Shown: positions 12,852 through 19,853, counted from the stretch's first letter. The stretch: 41,151 bases of DNA from Nocardioides sp. (GCA_025936915.1 JAICSK010000003.1:1-41151), one strand, 5' to 3'. The notes: generated from the sequence alone by a model not told the origin. A program made the numbers and translations.

Positions 12852-13514
12852 TCAACCCCGCGGGCGGTCGGAGAGAAGCCTGGACGCGAGCACCGCGGCC
12901 TGCGTACGACGTTCGAGGCCGAGCTTCTGGAGCATCGTCGACACGTAGTTCTTGACCGTCTTCTCGGCCAGGAACATGCGTTCGCCGATCTGCCGATTGG
13001 TCAGTCCTTCGGCGACCAGCTCGAGCAGCTTGAGCTCCTGCTCGGTGAGGTCGGCGAGCTCGGGCGCCGTCTCGGGGCCGTTGCGCACGCGCTCGAGCAC
13101 ACGTTCGGTCATCAGCGGGTCGATCATCGAGTGCCCCGCGGCGACGTGGTGGACGGCTCCGATCAGGTCCTGACCTGTGGCTTCCTTCAGGATGTAGCCC
13201 GACGCTCCCGCCATGATCGCAGCGAACAGCGCCTCGTCGTCGTCGTACGACGTCAGGATGAGCGCCCGGATGGTCGGGTCGACCGCGCGCACGTCGCGGC
13301 AGACGTCGATGCCCGATCCGTCCGGGAGGCGAGCGTCCAGGATCGCCACCTGGGTGCGCAGTGCCGGGATGCGTGCCGTCGCCTCGGACGCGAGGGCCGA
13401 CTCGCCGACAACCTCGATGTCACCCGAGGACTCCAGGAAGGTCCTCAGCCCCTGGCGGACCACCTCGTGGTCGTCGAGGAGGAACACGCGGATCTTGGAC
13501 GGGGTGTCATTCAT
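12852..13514 (-). CDS. devR: DosR/DevR-like NarL-family response regulator
   Basis: 220 residues. The receiver domain (~8-125) has acidic pocket LLDDHE, phospho-acceptor D60 in ILDARLPDG, the TS switch in LILTSYDDDE and a Lys in GYILKEATG. The C-terminal LuxR-type HTH (~153-215) reads LTEQELKLLELVAEGLTNRQ, then RMFLAEKTVKNYVSTMLQKL, nearly the same as the DNA-reading helix of mycobacterial DevR (FLAEKTVKNYVS). That conservation predicts binding to DosR-like boxes, which recur in this window. The gene converges on the kinase gene with only 34 bp between stops, so unlike mycobacterial devRS they are not one operon. The ATG at 13514 has AGGAGAAG about 10 bp upstream. Confidence 0.93.
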   Translation of the reverse strand: MNDTPSKIRVFLLDDHEVVRQGLRTFLESSGDIEVVGESALASEATARIPALRTQVAILDARLPDGSGIDVCRDVRAVDPTIRALILTSYDDDEALFAAIMAGASGYILKEATGQDLIGAVHHVAAGHSMIDPLMTERVLERVRNGPETAPELADLTEQELKLLELVAEGLTNRQIGERMFLAEKTVKNYVSTMLQKLGLERRTQAAVLASRLLSDRPRG

Positions 13515-13694
13515 GCGGACCTGGCTTCTCCTCGCGCTGACCTTCGTGGTGGAACGAGCTGACGGCCGTCTCGACGCGGTCGGGGCCGATCGGTTGCCGG
13601 GTGAACCGGACGACCGCCCGTCTCGCCATCATCGCGTAGGACGCGCGCGGCCAACAACGAGGGCGGGACGGCGTCGAGACGGCCGGTATCCCCG
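13515..13694. repeat. Intergenic region with a 15-bp perfect inverted repeat (13563-13577 / 13671-13685)
   Basis: CGGCCGTCTCGACGC at 13563-13577 is exactly repeated in inverse orientation (GCGTCGAGACGGCCG) at 13671-13685, with 93 bp between. The region separates the DosR-like gene from the upstream CBS gene and must hold the promoter of the regulator gene unless it is read through. The 63-residue ORF spanning it (13507-13698) shows no family feature. Confidence 0.6.
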
Positions 13695-14114
13695 TCATGC
13701 TCGGAGCAGCTCGTCGGAGTGAGGCGCGTCGAGCTCTCCGTGCGCAATGGCTCGCACGATGTCGCGTCGGCTCACCACCCCGACGACACGATCGTGCAAC
13801 AGGACGGGCAGGCTCTTGAGCACGGTTCCGCGCATCAGCTCCACGACCCGGGCCACGTCCTCGTCGGCGGACACCGTGAGCACCCGGGGTGTCATCAGGT
13901 CCCGGACGAGCGGACCGTCGACGCCGGCGCGCGACGGCGTGGCGAGCCAGGCGATCAGGTCTGCCTCGCTGAGGATCCCGATCAGCCTCGCGTGGTGGTC
14001 GACCACCGGGAGGGAGGTGAGGCTGAGCCGATCGAGCAGCCGTGCCGCGTCGACGGCCTCGTCCTCGGCTCGGATGGTGACGGCGGGAGAGGTCATCAGG
14101 TCACGCACGAGCAT
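13695..14114 (-). CDS. CBS-domain pair protein (hypoxic response protein type)
   Basis: 139 residues made almost entirely of two CBS motifs: MLVRDLMTSPAVTIRAEDEA with RLIGILSEADLIAWL, and LVRDLMTPRVLTVSADEDV with RVVGVVSRRDIVRAI. Size and architecture match the Hrp1-type proteins of the mycobacterial DosR regulon, which form intertwined dimers; the ligand here is unknown but adenine nucleotides are the usual ones. The start overlaps the end of the upstream Usp gene by 14 bp, so the two are one transcript. It resembles the CBS half of the protein at 7891 (shared VGVVSRRD-type ending) but has no BON tail, suggesting an old duplication inside the cluster. Confidence 0.87.
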   Translation of the reverse strand: MLVRDLMTSPAVTIRAEDEAVDAARLLDRLSLTSLPVVDHHARLIGILSEADLIAWLATPSRAGVDGPLVRDLMTPRVLTVSADEDVARVVELMRGTVLKSLPVLLHDRVVGVVSRRDIVRAIAHGELDAPHSDELLRA

Positions 14115-14586
14115 GGCTCGCTCCTTTCGCGATGTGGCGGAGGGGAACGTCGACGTAGGTCACGTCACCGAGGACGCCGACCACGGCGACCGGGCAGAGG
14201 CACCGGGCCGCGAGATCAGAAGGGAGGGCGCTGCCAGTGAGCAAGTCGGGCGCGCCGACCACGACCAGCGAGGCATCGGTCGACTCGCGGTCGAGCTGCT
14301 CGACCACGCCGCCGGTGACGATGCTGACGGCGAGATCGACCTCGATGCCGGCGCGGAAGATGATGTCGGCGACTCGTCCCGGGACCGTCCGACGTGCCAG
14401 CTCGAGGTCCAGGCGGACGTCGAGCCGCGGGGCGATCTCACGGCGTCGTCCGTGCTCGACGACGTGAAGGGCGTGCAACCGTGCGCCGCGGCGGGCAGCT
14501 TCTGCGGCGGCCCAGCGTACGGCCGCGGCGCCGGCGGCTGACCCGCTGACACCGACCAGGATCGTCTCGCGACGTGACTGTGTCAT
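14101..14586 (-). CDS. Single-domain universal stress protein-like protein
   Basis: 161 residues with one Usp fold: N-terminal strand and loop ILVGVSGSAAGAAAVRWAAA, middle DASLVVVGAPDLLTG, and terminal strand CLCPVAVVGVL. The usual Asp after strand 1 is replaced by Ser (GVSGS), and the nucleotide-binding G-x2-G-x9-G-S/T motif is missing (GAPDLLTGSALPSD). It therefore probably does not bind ATP in the usual way. It starts at ATG 14586 and runs directly into the CBS gene. A 16-bp motif identical to that upstream of the Usp gene at 5285-6190 sits 54 bp upstream, so the promoters appear duplicated as well. Confidence 0.8.
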   Translation of the reverse strand: MTQSRRETILVGVSGSAAGAAAVRWAAAEAARRGARLHALHVVEHGRRREIAPRLDVRLDLELARRTVPGRVADIIFRAGIEVDLAVSIVTGGVVEQLDRESTDASLVVVGAPDLLTGSALPSDLAARCLCPVAVVGVLGDVTYVDVPLRHIAKGASHARA

Positions 14587-14640
14587 GCCTCGATTCTGCG
14601 GAACACCGGGCCGCGTTCGAACGGTCGTTGGCAAGCACCC

Positions 14641-14656
14641 GGGATGACCTTGGGCA
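14641..14656. promoter_or_regulatory. DosR-box-like palindrome, exact copy of the 6245 site
   Basis: GGGATGACCTTGGGCA, identical over 16 bp to 6245-6260, and located 54 bp upstream of the Usp start at 14586, the same distance as in the other copy. Confidence 0.6.
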
Positions 14657-14806
14657 CTTCAACGGCCGGTCGCTCCGCGGATCTCCCACCGTCGCCGCCT
14701 GGATCGGCACGATCGCGTCCCACGTCGATTCGCTCGGGGTCTTGGAAGTGGTCCTCCGCCCTCACGCGGCCGGATCGTGCCGTGCCCCGATCGGTCGACG
14801 GCGGAT

Positions 14807-14818
14807 GGACCAGGGTCC
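14807..14818. promoter_or_regulatory. DosR-box-like palindrome GGACC-AG-GGTCC
   Basis: GGACCAGGGTCC is a perfect 5-bp inverted repeat around AG, 124 bp upstream of the membrane-protein start at 14943. Confidence 0.55.
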
Positions 14819-14826
14819 TCGCAGCC

Positions 14827-14840
14827 GATGACCCTGGTCG
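14827..14840. promoter_or_regulatory. DosR-box-like palindrome GACC-CT-GGTC
   Basis: GATGACCCTGGTCG sits two helical turns (20 bp centre to centre) after the site at 14807. Tandem boxes at this phase fit cooperative binding by a DosR-type dimer. Its GATGACCCTGG half recurs at 6507-6517. Confidence 0.5.
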
Positions 14841-14902
14841 GCGGCAGTCGGTGACGATCTTCTCTGACCGGTCCGCCGCCGCGGCCCGACTCTGGACTCA
14901 TG

Positions 14903-14916
14903 GGACCGGATGGTCC
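14903..14916. promoter_or_regulatory. Palindrome GGACC-N4-GGTCC near the membrane-protein start
   Basis: GGACCGGATGGTCC has the same arms as the DosR-like boxes but a 4-bp instead of 2-bp centre, and it sits only 26 bp before the ATG. It may be a different site or a 5'-UTR hairpin. Confidence 0.3.
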
Positions 14917-14942
14917 GGAACCGTCTAGAGAGGGTGAACATC

Positions 14943-15545
14943 ATGCGCGCCACGTTTGACAAGGTGACCTCGTGGGCGGGACTGCTACTCGTCGCCGTCC
15001 TGCTCGTGGCCGGCGGTCTGCTGACCTGGGCCAGCTCGTTCGTCGGGAACCAGGTGCACGATCAGCTGTCCGAGCAACACATCACGATGCCGACGAGCCA
15101 GACCGGTCTCGCCCAGCTTCCCGCGGCCGACCGTGCCGCACTCCAGAAGTACGCCGGCCAGCCGCTGACGACCGGACCGCAGGCCAAGGCGTACGCCAAC
15201 CACTTCATCCGGGTCCACCTGAGCGAGGTGGCCGACGGCCAGACCTACTCGCAGGTCAGCGGTCAGTACCTAGCGCAGTGCAGCGACCCCAAGGCGGCCG
15301 CGACCCAGGCCTGCCAGACCCTCGCCGGGCAGCGCCAGACGATGTTCATGGGTGACACCCTCCGTGGCCTGCTCCTCTACGGGTACGCGTTCGCCACGAT
15401 CGGCACGATCGCCGGGTACGCCGCCATCGTCGCCTTCGCGGGGGCGGCTGTGCTGCTGGTGCTGGTCGGACTCGGCTTCTGGCACTCGCGCCGTGCCAGC
15501 CACCCCGTGGCTGTCGTGAGCCAGCCGGTGGGCGCGCACGTCTGA
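14943..15545 (+). CDS. Uncharacterized two-helix membrane protein of the hypoxia cluster
   Basis: 200 residues with a hydrophobic helix at ~12-33 (AGLLLVAVLLVAGGLLTWAS) and another at ~150-182 (YAFATIGTIAGYAAIVAFAG onward). Between them is a polar domain of about 115 residues, probably extracytoplasmic, with one close cysteine pair (QCSDPKAAATQACQ). I recognize it as an actinobacterial family of unknown role often mislabelled as LigA-like; no enzyme motif is visible. The chosen ATG at 14943 has GAGAGGG about 8 bp upstream; the track start at 14910 lies in the promoter. Upstream DosR-box-like sites make it a likely regulon member. A strong hairpin follows the stop. Confidence 0.75.
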   Translation: MRATFDKVTSWAGLLLVAVLLVAGGLLTWASSFVGNQVHDQLSEQHITMPTSQTGLAQLPAADRAALQKYAGQPLTTGPQAKAYANHFIRVHLSEVADGQTYSQVSGQYLAQCSDPKAAATQACQTLAGQRQTMFMGDTLRGLLLYGYAFATIGTIAGYAAIVAFAGAAVLLVLVGLGFWHSRRASHPVAVVSQPVGAHV

Positions 15546-15556
15546 CCGCGACGGTC

Positions 15557-15600
15557 CACACCACGAAGGTCGGCGCTCGGGCGCCGGCCTTCGTGGTGTG
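15557..15600. terminator. Strong bidirectional terminator hairpin
   Basis: CACACCACGAAGGTCGGCGC and GCGCCGGCCTTCGTGGTGTG form a 20-bp stem with one G-U pair and a TCGG tetraloop. It lies between the end of the membrane-protein gene and the end of the minus-strand MFS remnant/rnpB unit, so it can stop transcription from both sides. There is no T-tract, as is common in high-GC bacteria. Confidence 0.85.
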
Positions 15601-15605
15601 TCAGC

Positions 15606-15790
15606 TCACGCGGCCACCTCGAGTGGTGGCTCTGCGCTCGTAGGGTCCTGGTCGGCGGTGGGCTGGGAGCGGGTCAGCAGTGCTGTTCCGATGCCGATGG
15701 TGGCGACGACCACCGCGGTCGCGATCCGGAACGCCACGTGGTATCCACCGACGAGGGCATCGGCCTGTGCCGTGCCGGAAGCGGGTAGAT
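15606..15790 (-). pseudogene. Remnant of the C-terminal end of an MFS drug exporter
   Basis: The reverse strand reads ALVGGYHVAFRIATAVVVAT, then a hydrophobic helix ending TALLTR and a short polar tail to a stop at 15606. This resembles the last helix of EmrB/QacA-type MFS exporters. Only ~60 residues remain; upstream sequence is rnpB, so the rest of a 450-500-residue gene is missing. No start codon or ribosome site fits. It seems to be a decayed fragment between rnpB and the terminator, transcribed at most as rnpB read-through. The assignment rests on a short segment and could be wrong. Confidence 0.5.
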
Positions 15791-15826
15791 GCTGGCTCCC
15801 GCCGGTGGCGTCGAGCGGGCTGAGGC

Positions 15827-16201
15827 GGAGGGGCTGGTCTGTAGGCCGGGTTCTGTTCCCGGAGTCCTTGCGGCGCTCCGTTCGGCGGCCATCCATCTCG
15901 AACCACCGTTGCCGGTGGCCTCGTGCGGTCCACCCGCGCACTCGGGCGGGCAGCCCTCGAGCGTGCGCTGTTCGACCTTGCTCCGGGCGGGGTTTGCCGA
16001 GCCGGCCCGGTCGCCCGGGCCGCTGGTGGTCTCTTGCACCACCGTTTCACCCTTACCCCGGTCCGAGGACCGAGGCGGTCTGTTCTCTGTGGCACTGTCC
16101 CGCGGATCGCTCCGGGTGGGTGTTGCCCACCGCCCTGCCCTGGGGAGCCCGGACCTTCCTCGACGCAGTCACTGCGCCGCGGCCGCCCGACCAACCCCTC
16201 C
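15827..16201 (-). ncRNA. rnpB: RNase P RNA (bacterial type A)
   Basis: The minus strand shows the universal core blocks of RNase P RNA: GAGGAAGGTCCGGGCTCC near the 5' end, GGTAAGGGTGAAACGGTGGT with GCAAGAGACCACCAG in the middle, and ACAGAACCCGGCCTACAGAC at the 3' end. Helix P1 is visible: GGAGGGGTTGGTC at the 5' end pairs with GACCAGCCCCTCC at the 3' end, which defines limits to within a few bases. The ~375-nt length is normal for actinobacteria. The RNA is the catalytic part of RNase P, which removes tRNA 5' leaders. ORFs called across it on both strands are artefacts. A likely -10 (TACGAT) lies just upstream. Confidence 0.95.
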
Positions 16202-16210
16202 GCGTCGGAC

Positions 16211-16216
16211 ATCGTA
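16211..16216 (-). promoter_or_regulatory. Probable rnpB -10 element
   Basis: On the minus strand TACGAT lies about 9 bp before the 5' end of P1, with TGTCGA 17 bp further upstream as a possible -35. It sits between rnpB and the hairpins that end the protease gene. Confidence 0.5.
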
Positions 16217-16245
16217 GGGGAACCGGACCGCGCTCGACACCTGAC

Positions 16246-16319
16246 GGAGCGCCGGGCCGATCCGGTGAGGGGGATCGACCCGGCGCTCCGGGGTGGTGCC
16301 CCTGCTGAACAGGGGCACC
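16246..16319 (-). terminator. Two tandem terminator hairpins after the protease gene
   Basis: Read on the minus strand, a 10-bp stem (GGTGCCCCTG / CAGGGGCACC, loop of 5) at 16295-16319 comes first. An 18-bp stem with one G-U pair (GGAGCGCCGGGTCGATCC / GGATCGGCCCGGCGCTCC) at 16246-16289 follows. They isolate rnpB from upstream transcription. Confidence 0.75.
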
Positions 16320-16338
16320 GATCAGCCGATGGCGCGCA

Positions 16339-18639
16339 TCAGCTGAGGTTCAGCGAGGTGTCGTCGATGACGAAGTTCGTGGCCAGCGAGACGTCCTCGG
16401 TCCCGGTCCACTTGATCGTCACCGTCGTGCCGGCGTACGACGACAGGTCATAGCTGTGCACGGCGTACCCCGAGTTGTGGTTGAGGTTGCTGAACGTCGC
16501 CTTGGTGGTGCCGTTCGTGGCCAGCGTCAGCTTGTCGTACGCCGTCGACGTCGTGGTCTCCTGCGTGTCGATGTGCAGGTAGAACGTCAGCGTCGCGTGG
16601 CAACCCGCCGGGATCGACACCGACTGCGAGAGCGTGTCGGTGTGGGTGGTCCCGTAGCCGTCCAGCCAGGCCTTCCAGCTGCCCGAGCGCGCCGGCTCCG
16701 ACGTCGAGCTGTCGATCACGCCGGCGGTCGTCGACCAGCCGGTGTTGCCGGACTCGAAGCCGGGGTTGGCGAGCTTCTGGCCGGAGCATCCGCCCCCGCC
16801 ACCGCCGCTGATCGTCCACGTGAACGACGTCGAGCCGTGCGAGCCGGTGGTGTCGGTCGCCGTCACGGTCGGGGTGTACGTCGCGGCCGTGGTCGGCGTG
16901 CCGCTGATCAGACCCGTCGAGGAGCTGATCGACAGGCCTGCGGGCAGGCCTGAGGCCGACCAGGTCAGCGTCTGACCCGACTGCGAGTCGGTGCCGGTCA
17001 TCTGCAGCGACGTAGCGGTGCCGACCGTGCCGGTCTTGTTGCCCGGGTTGTTCACCGTGACGGTGTTGGTGCCGCCGCCACCGGTGCACGTCGGGTCACC
17101 GGACTGGGCCGGCACCGACACGGCGTTCCACGCCGCCTTGGTCGCGTTGAACAGCCCACACGTCGAGTCGAGGTTCTTCGCCGCGGTCAGCGTCCAGGTC
17201 CGGTACTTCAGGTACGACGACGAGCTGGTCTTCATCAGCATCGCGTTGTACATGATCTGCTCGGCCTTCTGGATGCCGACGCCGGTCACCGACGAGCTGT
17301 TGCAGGTCGGGCTGGACGGCTGCCCGTTGGTCGGGTTCGTGCCCTCGGCCAGCAGGTAGAACCAGTGGTTGCCCGGCCCGGCGGCCGCGTGCACCTCTTC
17401 GTTGGGGATCGACGACGAGTAGCAGTTGTCGTCGCCGGCCAGCGACGGGTTGTACATGTAGCGGATCGGACCGGAGCCCACGAGGTTGACCTCCTCGCCG
17501 ACGGTGAAGTCGGGGGTGTCGTACGGCGAGGGCTCGTTGGCGTACCACTCGGTGGCCGCGCCGAAGGTGTCGGCGACGAACTCCTGGGTGCCGTTGCCGG
17601 AGATGCCGCCCGGGGTGTGGTCGTCGACGCCGTGACCCTGCTCGTGGCCGAGCACGTCGAGCACCGGGATCCACGCACCTTGCGTGTTGTGACCGATCTG
17701 CACCTGGGTGCCGTCGTAGTAGGCGTTCTCGTCGTTGAGCCCGATGCGGATCGGCCAGCCGCCGCCGGAACCGTCGAAGCTGTTGCGGCCGTCCCAGGCC
17801 GACAGCATCTGGTTCTCCTTGTTCTCGACGAACATCGCGTCGACGCAACCGGTTTCCTTGTTGGTCGCCGAGCCGTTGCCCCACACGTCGTCGGTGCCGG
17901 TGAAGGTCGTGTTGGTCGCGGCGTCCTGGCACTTGATGGTGGTGTGGTTGGGGTCGGTCATCGAGAAGCTGGAGCCGGAGCCGCTGGTCGGGATCGTGAC
18001 CGGGTTGGGGCCGTCGTACGCCGCGGTGCCGGTGCCGTCGGCGACCCGCTCGCGGGCCATCAGCACCTTGCCGTTGCGGGCGTCGACGACGACGTCCTTG
18101 ATGGAGGGCTCGACGCCCTGGTGCCCGGTCACCCGGGTCTCCCAGCCGAGGCGCGAGGTCGCGTTGTGCTGCCAGACCACGAGGTGGGCCGGCGAGTTGG
18201 CGGTGACGTGCGGCACCTGCTGCCGCGCCGTGCGGACTGCCGTCGCCTTGGCCAACCCTGGCGTCACGGAGCGGAGGTCGACCTTGTGGGTCTGGGCCAC
18301 CGAGGTGCTCAGGATCTGACCGTTCGAGTCGGTGACGACGACGAAGTCGCCGCCGATCACGGGCAGACCGCGGTAGGTGCGCTGGTACGGCGCGTACTGG
18401 ATGCCGTGCGACGACATGACCGGCTGTGCCCGGAACCCGTCGTGGGCGCTGACCTTGAGGGCGGGTGGCTTGCTCGCCACCAGCTGACGTGCCGACTGTG
18501 CCGCGAGCGCCCGGGCGCTGGGGCCCTGTGTGGCCTGCCCGTGCGTCGGGGCGGCGGCGACCGCACCGTGGGGTGCGGCAGCGAGCGCCGTCCCCACCAG
18601 TGCCGCAGCAGCGAGGCCGCCGAGATGTCTCCTGCTCAT
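16339..18639 (-). CDS. Secreted M4 (thermolysin-family) zinc metalloprotease with Ig-like and jelly-roll tails
   Basis: 766 residues. Sec signal peptide (~1-30, ending AVAAA), then an FTP/PepSY-type inhibitory propeptide (~60-200). The peptidase domain (~205-520) has the zinc site HEQGH (H332, H336, general base E333) and the third ligand E353 in GTQEFVADTFG. The canonical HELTH is altered but metal and catalytic residues remain. The region ~525-610 is an Ig-like putative domain (GLPAGLSISSSTGLISGTPT is the typical signature), followed by a Gly-rich linker and a C-terminal jelly-roll (~615-766, KLANPGFESGNTGW), likely for binding polymer or cell surface. The ATG 18639 follows AGGAGA. It probably degrades extracellular protein for nutrition. 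Confidence 0.9.
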   Translation of the reverse strand: MSRRHLGGLAAAALVGTALAAAPHGAVAAAPTHGQATQGPSARALAAQSARQLVASKPPALKVSAHDGFRAQPVMSSHGIQYAPYQRTYRGLPVIGGDFVVVTDSNGQILSTSVAQTHKVDLRSVTPGLAKATAVRTARQQVPHVTANSPAHLVVWQHNATSRLGWETRVTGHQGVEPSIKDVVVDARNGKVLMARERVADGTGTAAYDGPNPVTIPTSGSGSSFSMTDPNHTTIKCQDAATNTTFTGTDDVWGNGSATNKETGCVDAMFVENKENQMLSAWDGRNSFDGSGGGWPIRIGLNDENAYYDGTQVQIGHNTQGAWIPVLDVLGHEQGHGVDDHTPGGISGNGTQEFVADTFGAATEWYANEPSPYDTPDFTVGEEVNLVGSGPIRYMYNPSLAGDDNCYSSSIPNEEVHAAAGPGNHWFYLLAEGTNPTNGQPSSPTCNSSSVTGVGIQKAEQIMYNAMLMKTSSSSYLKYRTWTLTAAKNLDSTCGLFNATKAAWNAVSVPAQSGDPTCTGGGGTNTVTVNNPGNKTGTVGTATSLQMTGTDSQSGQTLTWSASGLPAGLSISSSTGLISGTPTTAATYTPTVTATDTTGSHGSTSFTWTISGGGGGGCSGQKLANPGFESGNTGWSTTAGVIDSSTSEPARSGSWKAWLDGYGTTHTDTLSQSVSIPAGCHATLTFYLHIDTQETTTSTAYDKLTLATNGTTKATFSNLNHNSGYAVHSYDLSSYAGTTVTIKWTGTEDVSLATNFVIDDTSLNLS

Positions 18640-18950
18640 TGCTTCTCCTGGTCCGGGCCCTGGGGCCCTCCGGACGGCTTCCGCTCGTGCGCGGTGAGCC
18701 GTCAGTGACGGTCCGACCGGATTGCGGCGGACCCGCGACCGTCTACGGGGGTGAGATGGCCGTGGCGTTGATTTAGGACCGCGGGAGAAGGAGGGTCAAC
18801 GAGTCCGGATCTGCAGGAATGTGCATTGCACGAAGTTGAGCCAGCACACGGTGGACGTCCGGTTCTCGCCGTACATGGCGGGATGAACGCTCCAACGCAG
18901 CCGGATAAGACGAAAGACGCTGCGGCGCAGCCCCGACACCGCCGGAAAGT
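18640..18950. promoter_or_regulatory. Protease promoter region with a 5'-UTR hairpin and a GTGCATTGCAC palindrome
   Basis: A 311-bp gap between the protease start and the map stop, both on the minus strand. GTCCGGGCCCTGGGGCCCTCCGGAC (two halves, 18651-18675) can fold into a hairpin directly in front of the protease ribosome site. GTGCATTGCAC at 18821-18831 is an 11-bp perfect palindrome that could be an operator. I see no gene here. Confidence 0.45.
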
Positions 18951-19805
18951 TCACGGAAGGGTCAGGATCTCCGCGCCGTCGCCGGTCACCAGCAGGGTGT
19001 GCTCGAACTGCGCGCTCCGGCGACCGTCGGCGGTGACCACGGTCCAGTCGTCGTCCCAGATCACCCACTCGTGGGTGCCGAGGTTGAGCATCGGCTCGAT
19101 CGTGAACGTCATCCCGGGCCGGATCTCGTCGTCGAACCTCGGGTCGTCGTAGTGAGGGATGATCAGCCCGCTGTGGAACGCCGTACCGATCCCGTGACCG
19201 GTGAACTCGCGGACCACGCCGTACCCGAACCGCTTGGCGTAGGCCTCGATCACCCGGCCGATGACGTTGACCCGGCGGCCCGGCTTGACCGCCTTGGTCG
19301 CCCGCATCAGGGCCTCGTGCGTGCGCTCCACCAGCAGCCGGGTCTCCTCGTCGACGTCGCCGGCGAGGAACGTCGCGTTGGTGTCGCCGTGGACACCGTG
19401 GAGGTAGGCGGTGATGTCGATGTTGACGATGTCGCCGTCCTCGAGGACCCGGGCGTCCGGGATCCCGTGACAGATCACCTCGTTGACGCTGGTGCACAGC
19501 GACTTCGGGAAGCCCTTGTAGCCCAGGGTCGACGGGTAGGCGCCGTGGTCGCAGAGGAACTCGTGCCCGACCCGGTCGAGCTCGTCGGTGGTGACACCGG
19601 GAGCCACGTGCTCGCCCACCAGGTCTCGCGCCCGGGCGGCCAGCTGACACGCCGCCCGGATCCGTTCGATGGTCTCGGCGTCCTTGACCTCGTTGCCGGT
19701 GAACGGCGCCGGCGCCGGCTTGTCGACGTACTCCGGTCGGGCGATCGAGTCCGGAACCGGACGGCGCGGCGAGACGGCGGCCGGGGCGATCGCGGTCGAG
19801 GTCAT
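18951..19805 (-). CDS. map: Methionine aminopeptidase, type I (actinobacterial Ic form)
   Basis: 284 residues. It removes initiator methionine from nascent proteins. The pita-bread fold ligands are visible: the two Asp in [19 protein letters not shown], His in [11 protein letters not shown], Glu in TIEPMLNLG, and Glu in AQFEHTLLV. The N-terminal ~40 residues contain a proline-rich segment ([22 protein letters not shown]) typical of the type Ic extension that interacts with the ribosome. I place the start at ATG 19805: a TAGACT -10 ends 7 bp before it, indicating a leaderless transcript. The ORF-track start at 20129 would run through the divergent gene. Its promoter shares a 48-bp gap with the gene on the other strand. 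Confidence 0.95.
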   Translation of the reverse strand: MTSTAIAPAAVSPRRPVPDSIARPEYVDKPAPAPFTGNEVKDAETIERIRAACQLAARARDLVGEHVAPGVTTDELDRVGHEFLCDHGAYPSTLGYKGFPKSLCTSVNEVICHGIPDARVLEDGDIVNIDITAYLHGVHGDTNATFLAGDVDEETRLLVERTHEALMRATKAVKPGRRVNVIGRVIEAYAKRFGYGVVREFTGHGIGTAFHSGLIIPHYDDPRFDDEIRPGMTFTIEPMLNLGTHEWVIWDDDWTVVTADGRRSAQFEHTLLVTGDGAEILTLP

Positions 19806-19812
19806 GGGCCCG

Positions 19813-19846
19813 AGTCTACGGAGCGGGTGCGGCAGCGCCGTAGTCT
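19813..19846. promoter_or_regulatory. Back-to-back leaderless promoters (map and small protein)
   Basis: TAGACT on the minus strand (19813-19818) lies 7 bp before the map ATG, and TAGTCT on the plus strand (19841-19846) lies 7 bp before the ATG at 19854. Transcription would start at the codon in both directions, and each -35 must overlap the opposite promoter. Confidence 0.55.
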
Positions 19847-19853
19847 GCGACGC

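Larger units (their letters stand above)
14587..14942. promoter_or_regulatory. Divergent promoter region with several DosR-box-like palindromes
   Basis: A 356-bp gap without a credible gene. It drives the Usp/CBS operon leftward and a membrane-protein gene rightward. It holds four palindromic sites, listed separately. The small ORFs of the track here (for example 14574-14831) lack any family feature and overlap the motifs. Confidence 0.6.

Noticed and set aside
13507-13698. 63-residue minus-strand ORF between the regulator and CBS genes
   Set aside because: No recognizable motif, and it contains one inverted-repeat arm and the ribosome site of the regulator gene; it could still be a leader peptide but I cannot support it.
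15601-16212. 203-residue minus-strand ORF (and overlapping plus-strand ORFs) across rnpB
   Set aside because: The stretch is RNase P RNA with its conserved core blocks; open frames there are incidental.
17365-18708. 447-residue plus-strand ORF opposite the protease gene
   Set aside because: Antisense shadow with Val/Asp/Gly/Arg-rich composition; the M4 protease frame has signal peptide and zinc site.
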